A DNA stretch of 64,000 bases from Candidatus Chloroploca asiatica (GTDB lineage: Bacteria; Chloroflexota; Chloroflexia; Chloroflexales; Chloroflexaceae), in NCBI RefSeq assembly GCF_002532075.1, contig NZ_LYXE01000063.1, positions 248,001 through 312,000 on the forward strand, given 5' to 3'. The position numbers were made by a program, and so were the translations under genes. Positions 45,374 through 53,807 of the stretch are shown here, piece by piece. Each line of letters opens with the position of its first letter. The stretch's first letter is position 1. The notes beneath the pieces are model-generated. The model searched no databases, was not told the DNA's origin, and saw only the letters and a list, made by a program, of their open reading frames with translations.

Positions 45374-45419
45374 GCGCAATGGTGTTATCCACAAAGATGA
45401 GTGGATAACACCATTGCGC
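45374..45419 (+). terminator. 19-bp intercistronic hairpin in the TRAP operon
   Basis: Arms 45374-45392 and 45401-45419 match perfectly with an 8-base loop (aaagatga). It lies between two genes on the same strand, with no T run, so it more likely attenuates or protects RNA than ends it fully. The 8-base loop and lack of the AGC apex set it apart from the other hairpins. Confidence 0.6.
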
Positions 45420-45450
45420 AATCTAATGGCCAACTCGATGAGGAGGAGTG

Positions 45451-47652
45451 ATGGCAGGAGAGTCCACCCCCAACCCTGAGAAGAAAAAACCTGACGAAGA
45501 CCCGCAAGCAATGCTGGATGCTTTGAGCACTCCGGGGGCCATGGATGCGGCGGAAGAGGAAAAACTGCGTGCGATTGTCGAGAAAGAAGAGCCCGCCACG
45601 CGTCAACTCAATCGATTCTGGGCAATGGTCGTCTCGACCATCTCGGTTGGAATGGCTGGTTTTTATATTTATACTGCGGGAACCCTCCCTGCACCGGTGC
45701 AATGGCAGCGTGGCCTCTATGTCATGCTGACCTATATTTTGATCCTGCTGCTCTATCCTGCCATTCCGCGTAAAAGCAGTGTTCGCCCCTGGATGGAGAA
45801 CATCCTTGAGCGTCTGCCCGGTTGGCTGCGGATGGTACTTGCACCCAAATCTGGGCCTAGCCTGATCGACCTGATCCTCATTGCCCTGACGGTGGGGGTG
45901 GTTAGCTATTACATCCGTGATTTCCGCGCCCTCCAATTTCGCGCCGGGGCTTACAACTATAACGACTATATTGTTGGTTCCATCGGGTTGCTGATCTCGC
46001 TTGAGATTGCCCGTCGTGTGCTTGGTTGGTCAATGACGATCATCGGCGGAATGTTCATTCTCTACCTACGCTTTGGCAGTGTGCTCTATGATGTGCCAAT
46101 TCTGAACACGTTTGCCCATCGTGGCCGCTCAGCCGAACGTGCAGCAACCACGCTCTTCTTTGACCAAGAGGGCGTCTTTGGCATCATGGCCAACGTCCTG
46201 GTCTCGTATGTTATTCTCTTCATCTTTTTTGGGGCTTTCCTGCGTAAGTCGGGGGCCAGTCGCTTCTTTATTGATTTGCCGCTCGCGCTGGCAGGACGTT
46301 CAACGGGTGGTCCAGCGAAAGTGTCGGTGATCTCTTCGGCTCTCTTTGGCTCGATCTCTGGAAGTGCGATTGCCAATACGGTAAGTACTGGCTCGTTTAC
46401 GATCCCTTTGATGAAGCGCTCGGGCTTTCGCCCCCATGTGGCTGGTGCGATTGAACCTTCGGCCTCGATCGGTGGTGCTTTTATGCCCCCGGTGATGGGG
46501 GCGGGTGCCTTCCTGATGGCCGAATTGACCGCGATCCCCTATCCGACGATTGTGCTTATTTCGATCTTTCCCGCGATTCTCTACTTCCTCTCGGTGCTGA
46601 CCATGGTTCACTTTGAGGCCAAGAAGTACAACCTGCGTGGGATTGAGACCGGGGTCAGCGCGATGGATATCATCCGTAAAGAATGGTATATGTCGGTGCC
46701 GCTGCTGGTGCTGGTCATTATGATGATGTCGGGTTTCTCGCCAGGATATTCGGCCTTCTGGTCGATCCTCTCGTGTGTGGCGCTGATGTACACGATGCCC
46801 AACAATGCCGCTGACTTCAAGAATCCAGCGGCGCTGGGCGGCAATCTGCTGCAAGCGGCTGGACGGAGTACGGTACGCGTCGTGCGCAGTGTGATTGAGG
46901 CAATGGAAGAGGGTGTGCGTGATACCCTGGTGATCGGGGCCACGGTGGGTGTGATCGGGATGATTGTCGGTACCATTTATGCCACTGGTATCGGTGGGCG
47001 TTTTGCCAAAATTATTACCGACCTAGCGGGCGGCAACGTGGTGCTGGCCATCATGCTGATTGGGCTAGCCTCACTGGTGCTGGGCATGGGCGTGCCGGTG
47101 ACGGCGGCTTACCTGATCACGGCGGTGATTATGGTACCTGCGCTGACCGATCTTGGGATCGCCCTGATCGCGGCGCATATGATTGTCTACTGGTTTAGCC
47201 AGGACAGCAACATTACGCCCCCGGTGTGTGTGGCGGCCTATGCCGGTGCGGCGATTGCCGGGGCGGATCCCTGGAAGACAGGATGGACAGCCTTTAAGTT
47301 TGCCAAGTTACTCTATGTGATGCCGTTCCTCTTTGCCTTCAGCCCGGCGATTCTGCTGATTGGGCACAGCGGTCAGCCATTGCAAGAGATGATGTGGGGG
47401 GAAGTAGCGCTCGCCTTCTTCTCAGGCTTTATGGGCACGATCGCCTTCTCGGCGGTTTCGATGTTCTATCTGGTACGGCAAACAACCTGGTGGGAGTGGA
47501 TCATTGCCGCCATTGGGGCTTTCCTCTGTTTCTGGCCCAACCTAGCGACTGATCTGGTCGGGATCGCGATTTTCGCTTCGGTCTGGTTCTGGCAGTACTA
47601 TGACGTGAAGCGCCGTGGCAAGTCGGTTGCACCAGCTCAACCCGCAACGTGA
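45451..47652 (+). CDS. TRAP transporter fused permease (DctQ-DctM)
   Basis: A 733-residue polytopic protein, the fused small (4-segment) and large (12-segment) TRAP subunits typical of TAXI systems. The first ~35 residues are acidic and polar; membrane segments begin near residue 55. The DctM-like part has GAFLRKSGASRFFIDLPLAL, SSALFGSISGSAIANTVSTG and GLASLVLGMGVPVTAAYLI, conserved in this family. Transport is driven by an ion gradient. The ATG at 45451 is preferred over the GTG at 45448, which sits only 1 base from the GGAGG. It ends at a 23-bp hairpin. Confidence 0.93.
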   Translation: MAGESTPNPEKKKPDEDPQAMLDALSTPGAMDAAEEEKLRAIVEKEEPATRQLNRFWAMVVSTISVGMAGFYIYTAGTLPAPVQWQRGLYVMLTYILILLLYPAIPRKSSVRPWMENILERLPGWLRMVLAPKSGPSLIDLILIALTVGVVSYYIRDFRALQFRAGAYNYNDYIVGSIGLLISLEIARRVLGWSMTIIGGMFILYLRFGSVLYDVPILNTFAHRGRSAERAATTLFFDQEGVFGIMANVLVSYVILFIFFGAFLRKSGASRFFIDLPLALAGRSTGGPAKVSVISSALFGSISGSAIANTVSTGSFTIPLMKRSGFRPHVAGAIEPSASIGGAFMPPVMGAGAFLMAELTAIPYPTIVLISIFPAILYFLSVLTMVHFEAKKYNLRGIETGVSAMDIIRKEWYMSVPLLVLVIMMMSGFSPGYSAFWSILSCVALMYTMPNNAADFKNPAALGGNLLQAAGRSTVRVVRSVIEAMEEGVRDTLVIGATVGVIGMIVGTIYATGIGGRFAKIITDLAGGNVVLAIMLIGLASLVLGMGVPVTAAYLITAVIMVPALTDLGIALIAAHMIVYWFSQDSNITPPVCVAAYAGAAIAGADPWKTGWTAFKFAKLLYVMPFLFAFSPAILLIGHSGQPLQEMMWGEVALAFFSGFMGTIAFSAVSMFYLVRQTTWWEWIIAAIGAFLCFWPNLATDLVGIAIFASVWFWQYYDVKRRGKSVAPAQPAT

Positions 47653-47661
47653 GATGAGGAA

Positions 47662-47710
47662 GAACGTATAACGAAAAAGCCAGCAATGCTGGCTTTTTCG
47701 TTATACGTTC
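47662..47710. terminator. Perfect 23-bp hairpin between convergent genes, AGC-aat-GCT apex
   Basis: Arms 47662-47684 and 47688-47710, loop aat. It lies directly after the TRAP permease stop and overlaps the last codons of the minus-strand gene ending at 47701, so coding and hairpin sequence are shared there. Confidence 0.75.
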
Positions 47711-49464
47711 GGGACAATTGGCTCGATGGTTGGGTCATAACCACCGATTTGGCTGCTACGCAAGACCCAGGCCGACGCACCGCGTTTGAGAAAGACCTCG
47801 ATCAGGGCACGGGCAATGACTGGCGGCAGAACCGTGCGCCAGCTCTTTACGGCTTTGCCAAAGCTTTTGAACGGTGTACCACCGCTGCCAAGAACAGGCA
47901 GGTCGTATTCCCAATCTTCGCGGGCACCCCAGGGCGTGAGGACTTCACGGACATCACTGCCGAGCGACAAGAGCGCTTCGAGGCGCCGGGCATTTTCAGG
48001 CGTATTGGCAAGAGCGGCCTGGAGATCGGGACGATCACGCAAAAGACGGCCGGTATTGCGGATCGCCGCATAAAGCGCCTGGGCCGAGTCCTGGGCACAA
48101 TTATTGGCCGCCCCGACACTGGTACCGCCACGGCCATCGGCAATGCGATACCGGGCCGTCATCACCTCTAGTTGGCGCAAGATCAGATCGAGCGCGGCGA
48201 GAGGTTGACCGCGGAGTTCAAACGGATCAGTCATGGCAGGATGCTTGATCAGCACATCCTGGATCGGGCGCACGCCGGCCCAGCCAAACTGGCGATCGCC
48301 GCTATAACGACTATAGTGCATCGAACCTGCGGTCAGGCCATCAACATTGTGCGCATAGACCTGATTATAGACCAGATCAAAGCTCAATTCATTCGCGAGT
48401 GGCTCAAGGATCACCGTCGCACGGCCAAAAGCCACGTGGCCCCAGTAGAGCGGCGTGCGGGCGGCGGGTTCGCGTTTTTCGCCCCCGATGCCGCCAAAGA
48501 GATGGATCAGCAGCGCACGATCCCCGACTTGCCAGGCATCACGGGCCGCGTGAGGAGTAATGCCATCCCCGGCAAGCAACACCGTTGTGGCCTGGCCCTT
48601 GACGGCGGTCTGCTTCCACTGTTTAGGCTTCAAATACTCCATACACTCCGACGTACGATCGGCATAGCTCTGGGGTTCGAGACGCAGCATCAAGCGAGGG
48701 GCGAGGGCCCGCACGACAAAGGCACCTTCGGCATCCTGGGCACCATAGATATACCAACCCTGCGCATTGAGGGGCGAGTGCTCGATGCCAGAGGCGGTAC
48801 TATTGGTTACACCGAAGCTATCGGGCACAACCTCGGGCATCCGCACCAATTCTTCGGGGCCGGTGAAGTCACTGGTCGCCGACGCATAGTGCCGCACACG
48901 ATAAGTATCACCATCACCGGAAGGCCCAAGAAACTGCACCAACGCATAGAAACGACCGGTGACCTGAACTGGTTCGGTCGTCACAAAGATGATTGGCGGG
49001 CCGCCATCGGCGGGTTGGCGTTCGAGGATTACATCGCCTTCAAGGCGCACCGTGAGATCATCAAACGGATGCGCCCCAGCGAGTGACTCAAGTGGATTAA
49101 CATACTCCCAGCCATTGACTCGTTCGGCAAGCACCGTACCCGCCGCGATCGCCTTGAGCGAATCTTCGCTCATATGGACACTGCGGGTGGCCCCCCAAAA
49201 ACGCGCATTAAGCGTCAGGTTGGGGAGCCAGCGCAGGCGCACCCGTGCACCCAGGAGATCCTGATCGGTTGCGGGTACGTGTTCGAGCTCGATCCAACAC
49301 CCAAGCACCAATTCACGTTCAGCGAGCGACGGCAAGATCAAGCGGCCGAGCCAGGCACCAAGGGGTTGGTAGCGAACAGGATTGGGGCGTTGCTGAAGCG
49401 GATAGAAAGCGGGTTGATTGAAGGGTGCTGCTTGATAACGCTGATAATTGCTCACGGTCGTCAT
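47701..49464 (-). CDS. Conserved protein of unknown function with NCAQDS motif
   Basis: A 587-residue soluble protein with no signal peptide or membrane segment. The first ~170 residues are beta-rich (LVLGCWIELEHVPATDQD, then RLEGDVILERQPADGG). The centre has a GWYIYGAQDAEGAFVVRAL stretch. Near residue 465 is a striking GRGGTSVGAANNCAQDSAQAL motif, whose Asn-Cys pair could be a cysteine-protease-like active site, though I see no matching His. I recall similar proteins in cyanobacteria but cannot name the family with confidence. It abuts the hydrolase gene upstream, and its C-terminal codons overlap the terminator hairpin. Confidence 0.65.
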   Translation of the reverse strand: MTTVSNYQRYQAAPFNQPAFYPLQQRPNPVRYQPLGAWLGRLILPSLAERELVLGCWIELEHVPATDQDLLGARVRLRWLPNLTLNARFWGATRSVHMSEDSLKAIAAGTVLAERVNGWEYVNPLESLAGAHPFDDLTVRLEGDVILERQPADGGPPIIFVTTEPVQVTGRFYALVQFLGPSGDGDTYRVRHYASATSDFTGPEELVRMPEVVPDSFGVTNSTASGIEHSPLNAQGWYIYGAQDAEGAFVVRALAPRLMLRLEPQSYADRTSECMEYLKPKQWKQTAVKGQATTVLLAGDGITPHAARDAWQVGDRALLIHLFGGIGGEKREPAARTPLYWGHVAFGRATVILEPLANELSFDLVYNQVYAHNVDGLTAGSMHYSRYSGDRQFGWAGVRPIQDVLIKHPAMTDPFELRGQPLAALDLILRQLEVMTARYRIADGRGGTSVGAANNCAQDSAQALYAAIRNTGRLLRDRPDLQAALANTPENARRLEALLSLGSDVREVLTPWGAREDWEYDLPVLGSGGTPFKSFGKAVKSWRTVLPPVIARALIEVFLKRGASAWVLRSSQIGGYDPTIEPIVPNV

Positions 49465-50559
49465 TTAGGCCACCTTTTGCTTCTTCTTTTTCGCCTCGCG
49501 TTCAGCCCTGGCTTCAGCAACCTCAGCCACGCGGGCATCGGCATAGGCGCGAGCCTCGGGATCAGTTGCCTCACGGGCGGCAGCGAGATCGGTCGCATCA
49601 ACGAGCTTCTCGCGCACCAGCAGATCGCCGATCACATCAATGGTTGCAATGGCGTGGGAACGGCCATCGGGGGTAAAAGCCACCCACGAGAAATAGTTGG
49701 TCGAACCATTGTGATGCATCTTGCCCATCGGGACAAACTCAATGACCCCATTGTAGAGCGCCTGGTTCCAGATGCTCTGCGGAAACCACTTCCAGCGCCC
49801 GGCATAGAGTTTCTCACCGAGACCGTGGAGCGGATCATCGTCACCCCAGAGATGGTAGAGTTTGGTCAGATTTTTAATGCCGATGTCATCACTCATCACA
49901 CCGCCGATCGAGATAACTCGGATCGGAGCCTGGCGAAGCAAGGGCTTGAGAAACGTCGCGGCCCCAATGGCAATCTGGGCCCCACCAGAGAAGCCAATAA
50001 TCGTCACAGGCTTGCCACTACCAATGCGATAGCCGCGCAACTGCAGGGCCTCAACAATTTCATTGGCAACCCCCAGGTTATAGATCGGCCCATAGCGTCG
50101 ATCAGCCGAAATGGCCACCTGGAACATATTGCGAATGTTAATAAGAAATTGCAGCAAGTCATACGGATTTTTTAAACGACGCTTTTCGAGATATCCCCAC
50201 ATACGAGCAAAGGCGCGTTCGTTGGTGAGACCGGCATTGGTGACCGAATAGGGATAGACATCAGGCACCACCGTCGTATTCGAAAGGCGCTTGATCGCCA
50301 TCTTGCCCCAATCGATCTCTTCCTGGGGAATACCAGCTGCATCAATCGCCCCGATCCCCGAGAGATAGACGAGAAAATGGGGTTCTTTGCTCTCAGGAAT
50401 ATCGGCCAACTGAGGCGTGACGTGACCGGGGACGGGAGGTGCTTTGCTTTCACCAAACCAACCGGCCCACCAACCAAGGCTCTCGAACGGAGCAACGGCA
50501 GCCGACAGGAAGAGCAAAACAATGGCGCCAATGAAGAGCAACCAGAGTACTGAGAGCAT
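49465..50559 (-). CDS. Membrane-anchored alpha/beta hydrolase-like protein
   Basis: A 364-residue protein with one N-terminal membrane segment (VLWLLFIGAIVLLFLSAAVA) and a hydrolase-like body. FLVYLSGIGAIDAAGIPQEE and the nucleophile motif VTIIGFSGGAQIAIGAA (G-F-S-G-G) are visible, with LWGDDDPLHGLG as a possible acid loop and the last-third KMHHNGSTNYFSW as a candidate His region. The tail is Lys/Glu/Ala-rich (EAREREAKKKKQKVA-like). The start overlaps the stop of the Yip1-like gene (TGATG), and the next gene abuts it. It probably acts at the membrane surface; the substrate is unknown. Confidence 0.65.
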   Translation of the reverse strand: MLSVLWLLFIGAIVLLFLSAAVAPFESLGWWAGWFGESKAPPVPGHVTPQLADIPESKEPHFLVYLSGIGAIDAAGIPQEEIDWGKMAIKRLSNTTVVPDVYPYSVTNAGLTNERAFARMWGYLEKRRLKNPYDLLQFLINIRNMFQVAISADRRYGPIYNLGVANEIVEALQLRGYRIGSGKPVTIIGFSGGAQIAIGAATFLKPLLRQAPIRVISIGGVMSDDIGIKNLTKLYHLWGDDDPLHGLGEKLYAGRWKWFPQSIWNQALYNGVIEFVPMGKMHHNGSTNYFSWVAFTPDGRSHAIATIDVIGDLLVREKLVDATDLAAAREATDPEARAYADARVAEVAEARAEREAKKKKQKVA

Positions 50560-51212
50560 CAGCGACCTCCTTTGGGGGGTGATTTCTCATTGGCAAAGTG
50601 ATCAAGGACATCATCAAGTGCCAGATCAAAGGTTGTCCCCGCAGCCGTCTTGAAGAGCCAGTTACGGACAGCAAGAATGGGGCGACCAATGGTCGCACTA
50701 CCAACTGTCACGAGGAGATAGCCGAGGCCAACACAGACAAGGGCGGGCCAGAGGGCCCCATTAGCGAGGAACGTAATGCCAGCGAGCACGACCAGAAAGC
50801 TCCAGACCGAGAGGACACGACCAATGAAGGTACCGAGGTAAGGGATCAGCACGAGGAAACCAAAGAGATAGGGCGTAGCACCGAGGCCAACCATACGCAT
50901 CACCGTACGGAACGAAATATCATTCGGAAAGAGCACCTGACCGGTGGCCCAGATCGCAATGGCCCAGATCAGCAGTGAGGTCGCAAAAATAATGCCATTG
51001 ACCACCAGGCTCAAGACAAAACGCCCAGGGCGCACCCGATTAACAAAGAGAATGACACTCTGCCCAACGAGCATCGAGGCGCCACCAAGGATCGCAATCA
51101 TCAGAATAACCCAGTTGGTATTGGGATAGCGCTCGACGATTTCAAAGACCCGAGGATTCAAGCGGAGCGCTTCACCAATACCCTGGAGCACATTGCCAAG
51201 AAATTCAAACAC
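50559..51212 (-). CDS. Yip1-like integral membrane protein
   Basis: A 217-residue protein with about five hydrophobic segments (VILMIAILGGASMLVGQSVI, FVLSLVVNGIIFATSLLIWA, LFGFLVLIPYLGTF, VLAGITFLANGALWPALV, LLVTVGSA), the layout of bacterial Yip1-domain proteins. The tail is soluble, ending in EKSPPKGGR. The start is taken as GTG 51212 (VFEFLGNVLQGIGEAL); the longer frame to 51317 runs through the hairpin at 51285-51326. Its stop overlaps the hydrolase start. The function is unknown; a membrane-organising role is an inference from the name family only. Confidence 0.6.
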   Translation of the reverse strand: MFEFLGNVLQGIGEALRLNPRVFEIVERYPNTNWVILMIAILGGASMLVGQSVILFVNRVRPGRFVLSLVVNGIIFATSLLIWAIAIWATGQVLFPNDISFRTVMRMVGLGATPYLFGFLVLIPYLGTFIGRVLSVWSFLVVLAGITFLANGALWPALVCVGLGYLLVTVGSATIGRPILAVRNWLFKTAAGTTFDLALDDVLDHFANEKSPPKGGR

Positions 51213-51284
51213 GGCACTGCCTTTTTGTGGTTTGACAACTGATAGTTCTGAACTAGGCTTGTGTGCAACGACTGGCGCTACGTA

Positions 51285-51326
51285 AACAAGAGCATACGTA
51301 GGCCGCAGCCTATGCATGCTCTTGTT
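51285..51326 (-). terminator. Imperfect 19-bp hairpin after the DUF1269 gene
   Basis: Arms 51285-51303 and 51308-51326 with two non-Watson-Crick positions, loop cgca. It lies 34 bases after the stop of the minus-strand DUF1269 gene and upstream of the Yip1-like start, so it splits the cluster into two transcripts or attenuates. Confidence 0.55.
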
Positions 51327-51359
51327 GCAATGCGATCAAGAACGCCGCAGCGAACGAAT

Positions 51360-51848
51360 TTACTCCTCGCTGAAGTACTCTTTGAGCCGGGCTTCCTGCT
51401 CAGTCGAGAGGTTACTCGCGATCAACTCAAACTCCTGGCCCTTGACGGCCTCACTGATCCGGTCGAGAACCGCACCGGTGCTCATCAAGAAGAGGGCAGA
51501 GGTACCGGGGGTCACCTTGGCCTGAACTTCTTTGATGAAGCGATCATCAATGCCGACATCAGCGAAGGTACCGGTGAGGGCGCCGGTTGCGGCACCGATA
51601 GCCGCCCCGACAAACGGAATGAAGAAGAGCAAGCCAAAGAGCATGCCCCAGAACATCCCATTGAGGGCACCCATGCCGGCCAGATTATGGAGCTGGCGGG
51701 TCTTGGGTTTCTTCTTATCGGCAGCCCAGACGACGGTAGCCGCATCAATAATGGTAATCAACTGCTGCTTCTGCAGACTATCCAGCGTATCGAGCATCTT
51801 CTCGGCACCGTCCACGGTCGAGAACTTCAGCACGGTCAAAGCGGACAT
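51360..51848 (-). CDS. DUF1269 family membrane-associated protein
   Basis: A 162-residue protein of the DUF1269 type. The N terminus (LTVLKFSTVDGAEKMLDTLD) and the Asp/Ala-rich IIDAATVVWAADKKKPKTRQ are characteristic, followed by a Gly/Ala-rich hydrophobic hairpin (NGMFWGMLFGLLFFIPFVGAA) and the C-terminal PGTSALFLMSTGAVLDRI. It is a presumed stress- or membrane-linked protein. It follows the DUF937 gene by 70 bases. The relative at 6309-6869 has the same layout but a different sequence, so they are distant paralogues at best. Confidence 0.8.
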   Translation of the reverse strand: MSALTVLKFSTVDGAEKMLDTLDSLQKQQLITIIDAATVVWAADKKKPKTRQLHNLAGMGALNGMFWGMLFGLLFFIPFVGAAIGAATGALTGTFADVGIDDRFIKEVQAKVTPGTSALFLMSTGAVLDRISEAVKGQEFELIASNLSTEQEARLKEYFSEE

Positions 51849-51917
51849 ACAAGAACCTCCTCAGGTTTCAAACGACACAAGCGAGCAAACGAGAAAAAAC
51901 TCAGGAATAAACAGAGC

Positions 51918-52925
51918 CTAACTTGAGGCAAGGGCAGCAGCGAGGGCATCGATGGCGGCCTTCTCTTCGGCGCTCACCGAAGTACCACCCATCCCGAGGA
52001 AGCCACCCTCTTTGACCGCAGCGGCAACCTGCTGGGCAACGGCGAGCATCAAACCCTGATAGGCAACCGCATCAGAGCGAGGCGCCTTGGCACGAGCGAC
52101 ACCAACTGACTCGAGCACGAGAGGAAGGAGGGTCGCCTGGATCTCAGCCTGCTCAGACTTCTTATGGGTCTTGACCATTGCCTCGACCTCATCAGCGGTC
52201 ACATCGTCACTGAAGAGAATGTTGAGCAATTCGGTGGGTCCGGCACTAGTAACCGCCTCATCAATAGCGGCATACATCGCATCAAGTTCTTTATCGCGGC
52301 CACCCTTGCCCGAAAGATCGGCAAGAATAATCAGCGTTGCGGCATAGACAGGACCCTGCCGCAAGGCCACCCATTCTTCATCGGTGAACTTGGCCCGCAG
52401 CTTATCCTGCGCCTCGAGCGGCTTGAAGACCTCTTTGATCACCTGGTTGGTAGTACTATCGCGGCGGCTCAGGCCACGCAGTTCAGTCTGCAACGTCTTG
52501 GTAAGGGCGGCGGCATCCATACCCTGCTGGGTCGTCATATTCTTGATCACACCCATCAACACCGGGGTAACGATCGCAAGGAAGGGGGTAATATCAATGC
52601 TGCTCGCCTTCTTGATCCCGCCCGTAACCAATTCAAGATTATTGCCAAACATCTGCTGGACGACCTCGGGGGTTCCACCGGTAATATTACCGAGCACACC
52701 CTGGAGATTGCCGAGCACACCGGTATCGGCCCCCTGAATAATCTTATCAAGGGCCTCGACACCCTCAGGCGTATTGCCCATACGAGCAAGACCACCAGCC
52801 AGGACAGCAGTGGTCAAGGCGATACCCTGGCGAGTCATTTCGTCACTAAGGCCCACCTGCTTACCGACACGTTCAATCACCGCCGGACTGATCAGATTCG
52901 AAATTGTGTCAATCACCGATGGCAT
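51918..52925 (-). CDS. DUF937 domain protein
   Basis: A 335-residue soluble protein. The N-terminal ~130 residues fit DUF937 (LISPAVIERVGKQVGLSDEM, then ALTTAVLAGGLARMGNTPEG), and the C-terminal part is helical, with a TerB-like look (TLIILADLSGKGGRDKELD, then AEVEAM-type helices) and a Gly-rich end. There is no signal or membrane segment. It starts 4 bases after the stop of the upstream response regulator, so the two are almost surely co-transcribed. The function is unknown; DUF937 and TerB-type domains are often stress-linked, which fits the neighbouring DUF1269 gene. Confidence 0.65.
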   Translation of the reverse strand: MPSVIDTISNLISPAVIERVGKQVGLSDEMTRQGIALTTAVLAGGLARMGNTPEGVEALDKIIQGADTGVLGNLQGVLGNITGGTPEVVQQMFGNNLELVTGGIKKASSIDITPFLAIVTPVLMGVIKNMTTQQGMDAAALTKTLQTELRGLSRRDSTTNQVIKEVFKPLEAQDKLRAKFTDEEWVALRQGPVYAATLIILADLSGKGGRDKELDAMYAAIDEAVTSAGPTELLNILFSDDVTADEVEAMVKTHKKSEQAEIQATLLPLVLESVGVARAKAPRSDAVAYQGLMLAVAQQVAAAVKEGGFLGMGGTSVSAEEKAAIDALAAALASS

Positions 52926-52929
52926 AGAT

Positions 52930-53634
52930 TCAAATTCCTTTCATCGAGAGCTTTAACGGCTGGCGGGACAAAGGAGGCAGCCGATCATGCAGCGACGTCC
53001 CACCAGCGTGATACTGGCGGTAGGACTTGCTGATTGCTTCTACACGCGTGCGTACACCAAGTTTACCATAGATATTCCGCAGATGAAACTTAACCGTTGT
53101 ACGGCTAATATGCAGGCGTTCCGCGATCGCATCATTCGAGAGGCCGTACAACAAAAGCGAAAAGACTGCCTGTTCGCGTTGAGACAGGCGATCCGGATCA
53201 GCAACTTGTTGCTGATCATCGCCAGCAAGCAAGGCGGCAACTTCGGGAGCCAGGGTCAGCACCCCATTCGCCGCATTGCGCAGAGCCTGAGCCAGTTCAA
53301 AGGCCTCAACATGCTTGAGCAGATACCCGGTGATGCCATACTGCAATGCGGCAGGCAGCAACATCGCTTCAACCCGCTCAGTCAAGGCAACCACACGCAC
53401 AGGCGACTGATGGTGCTGAAGGTCACGCAGCAAATCCAGTGCCCCTGGCATCGTCAGATCAAGCAGCAACAGAGTAGGACGATGACGCTCGCAGAGCATA
53501 AAAGCATCGGCGGCAAAGCCCGCCTCACCCACAACAGCAATATTCGGCAGTGCCGAAAGGATATGGCGTATTCCAGCACGATAGATTGACTGTGGATCAG
53601 CCGTCACTATCCGAATCTGGTGTTTGATAGTCAT
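52930..53634 (-). CDS. NarL/LuxR-family response regulator
   Basis: A 234-residue regulator. The receiver (about 1-125) has D59 in LLLLDLTMPGALDL as the phosphoacceptor, but the usual acidic pair is reduced to one Asp (VTADPQSIYRAG, D13), which may weaken Mg binding. The LuxR helix-turn-helix (about 155-215) has LSQREQAVFSLLLYGLSND and ISRTTVKFHLRNIYGKLGV. The start at 53634 is where the receiver begins. No kinase gene is nearby. It leads the DUF937-DUF1269 group and may regulate it. A tail of ~20 residues (SLHDRLPPLSRQPLKLS) follows the DNA-binding domain. Confidence 0.88.
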   Translation of the reverse strand: MTIKHQIRIVTADPQSIYRAGIRHILSALPNIAVVGEAGFAADAFMLCERHRPTLLLLDLTMPGALDLLRDLQHHQSPVRVVALTERVEAMLLPAALQYGITGYLLKHVEAFELAQALRNAANGVLTLAPEVAALLAGDDQQQVADPDRLSQREQAVFSLLLYGLSNDAIAERLHISRTTVKFHLRNIYGKLGVRTRVEAISKSYRQYHAGGTSLHDRLPPLSRQPLKLSMKGI

Positions 53635-53807
53635 AGTGTCTGCACAAAAGACATGGTACCTACCCGCCAAAAGCGGCACTACATGAGAGTACCGCCTCGT
53701 CATTTATCATGCACAAATGGCATACAGCAATGCACTGTTGTCGCGATCAAGTGTATTGCTAGTATAGTTGGTAGCAGACACCAATAGCATCACTCAAAAT
53801 GTAGTAT

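Noticed and set aside
50559-51317. Longer Yip1-like protein starting at 51317
   Set aside because: The extra residues are encoded by the terminator hairpin of the previous gene; the GTG at 51212 starts the conserved part.
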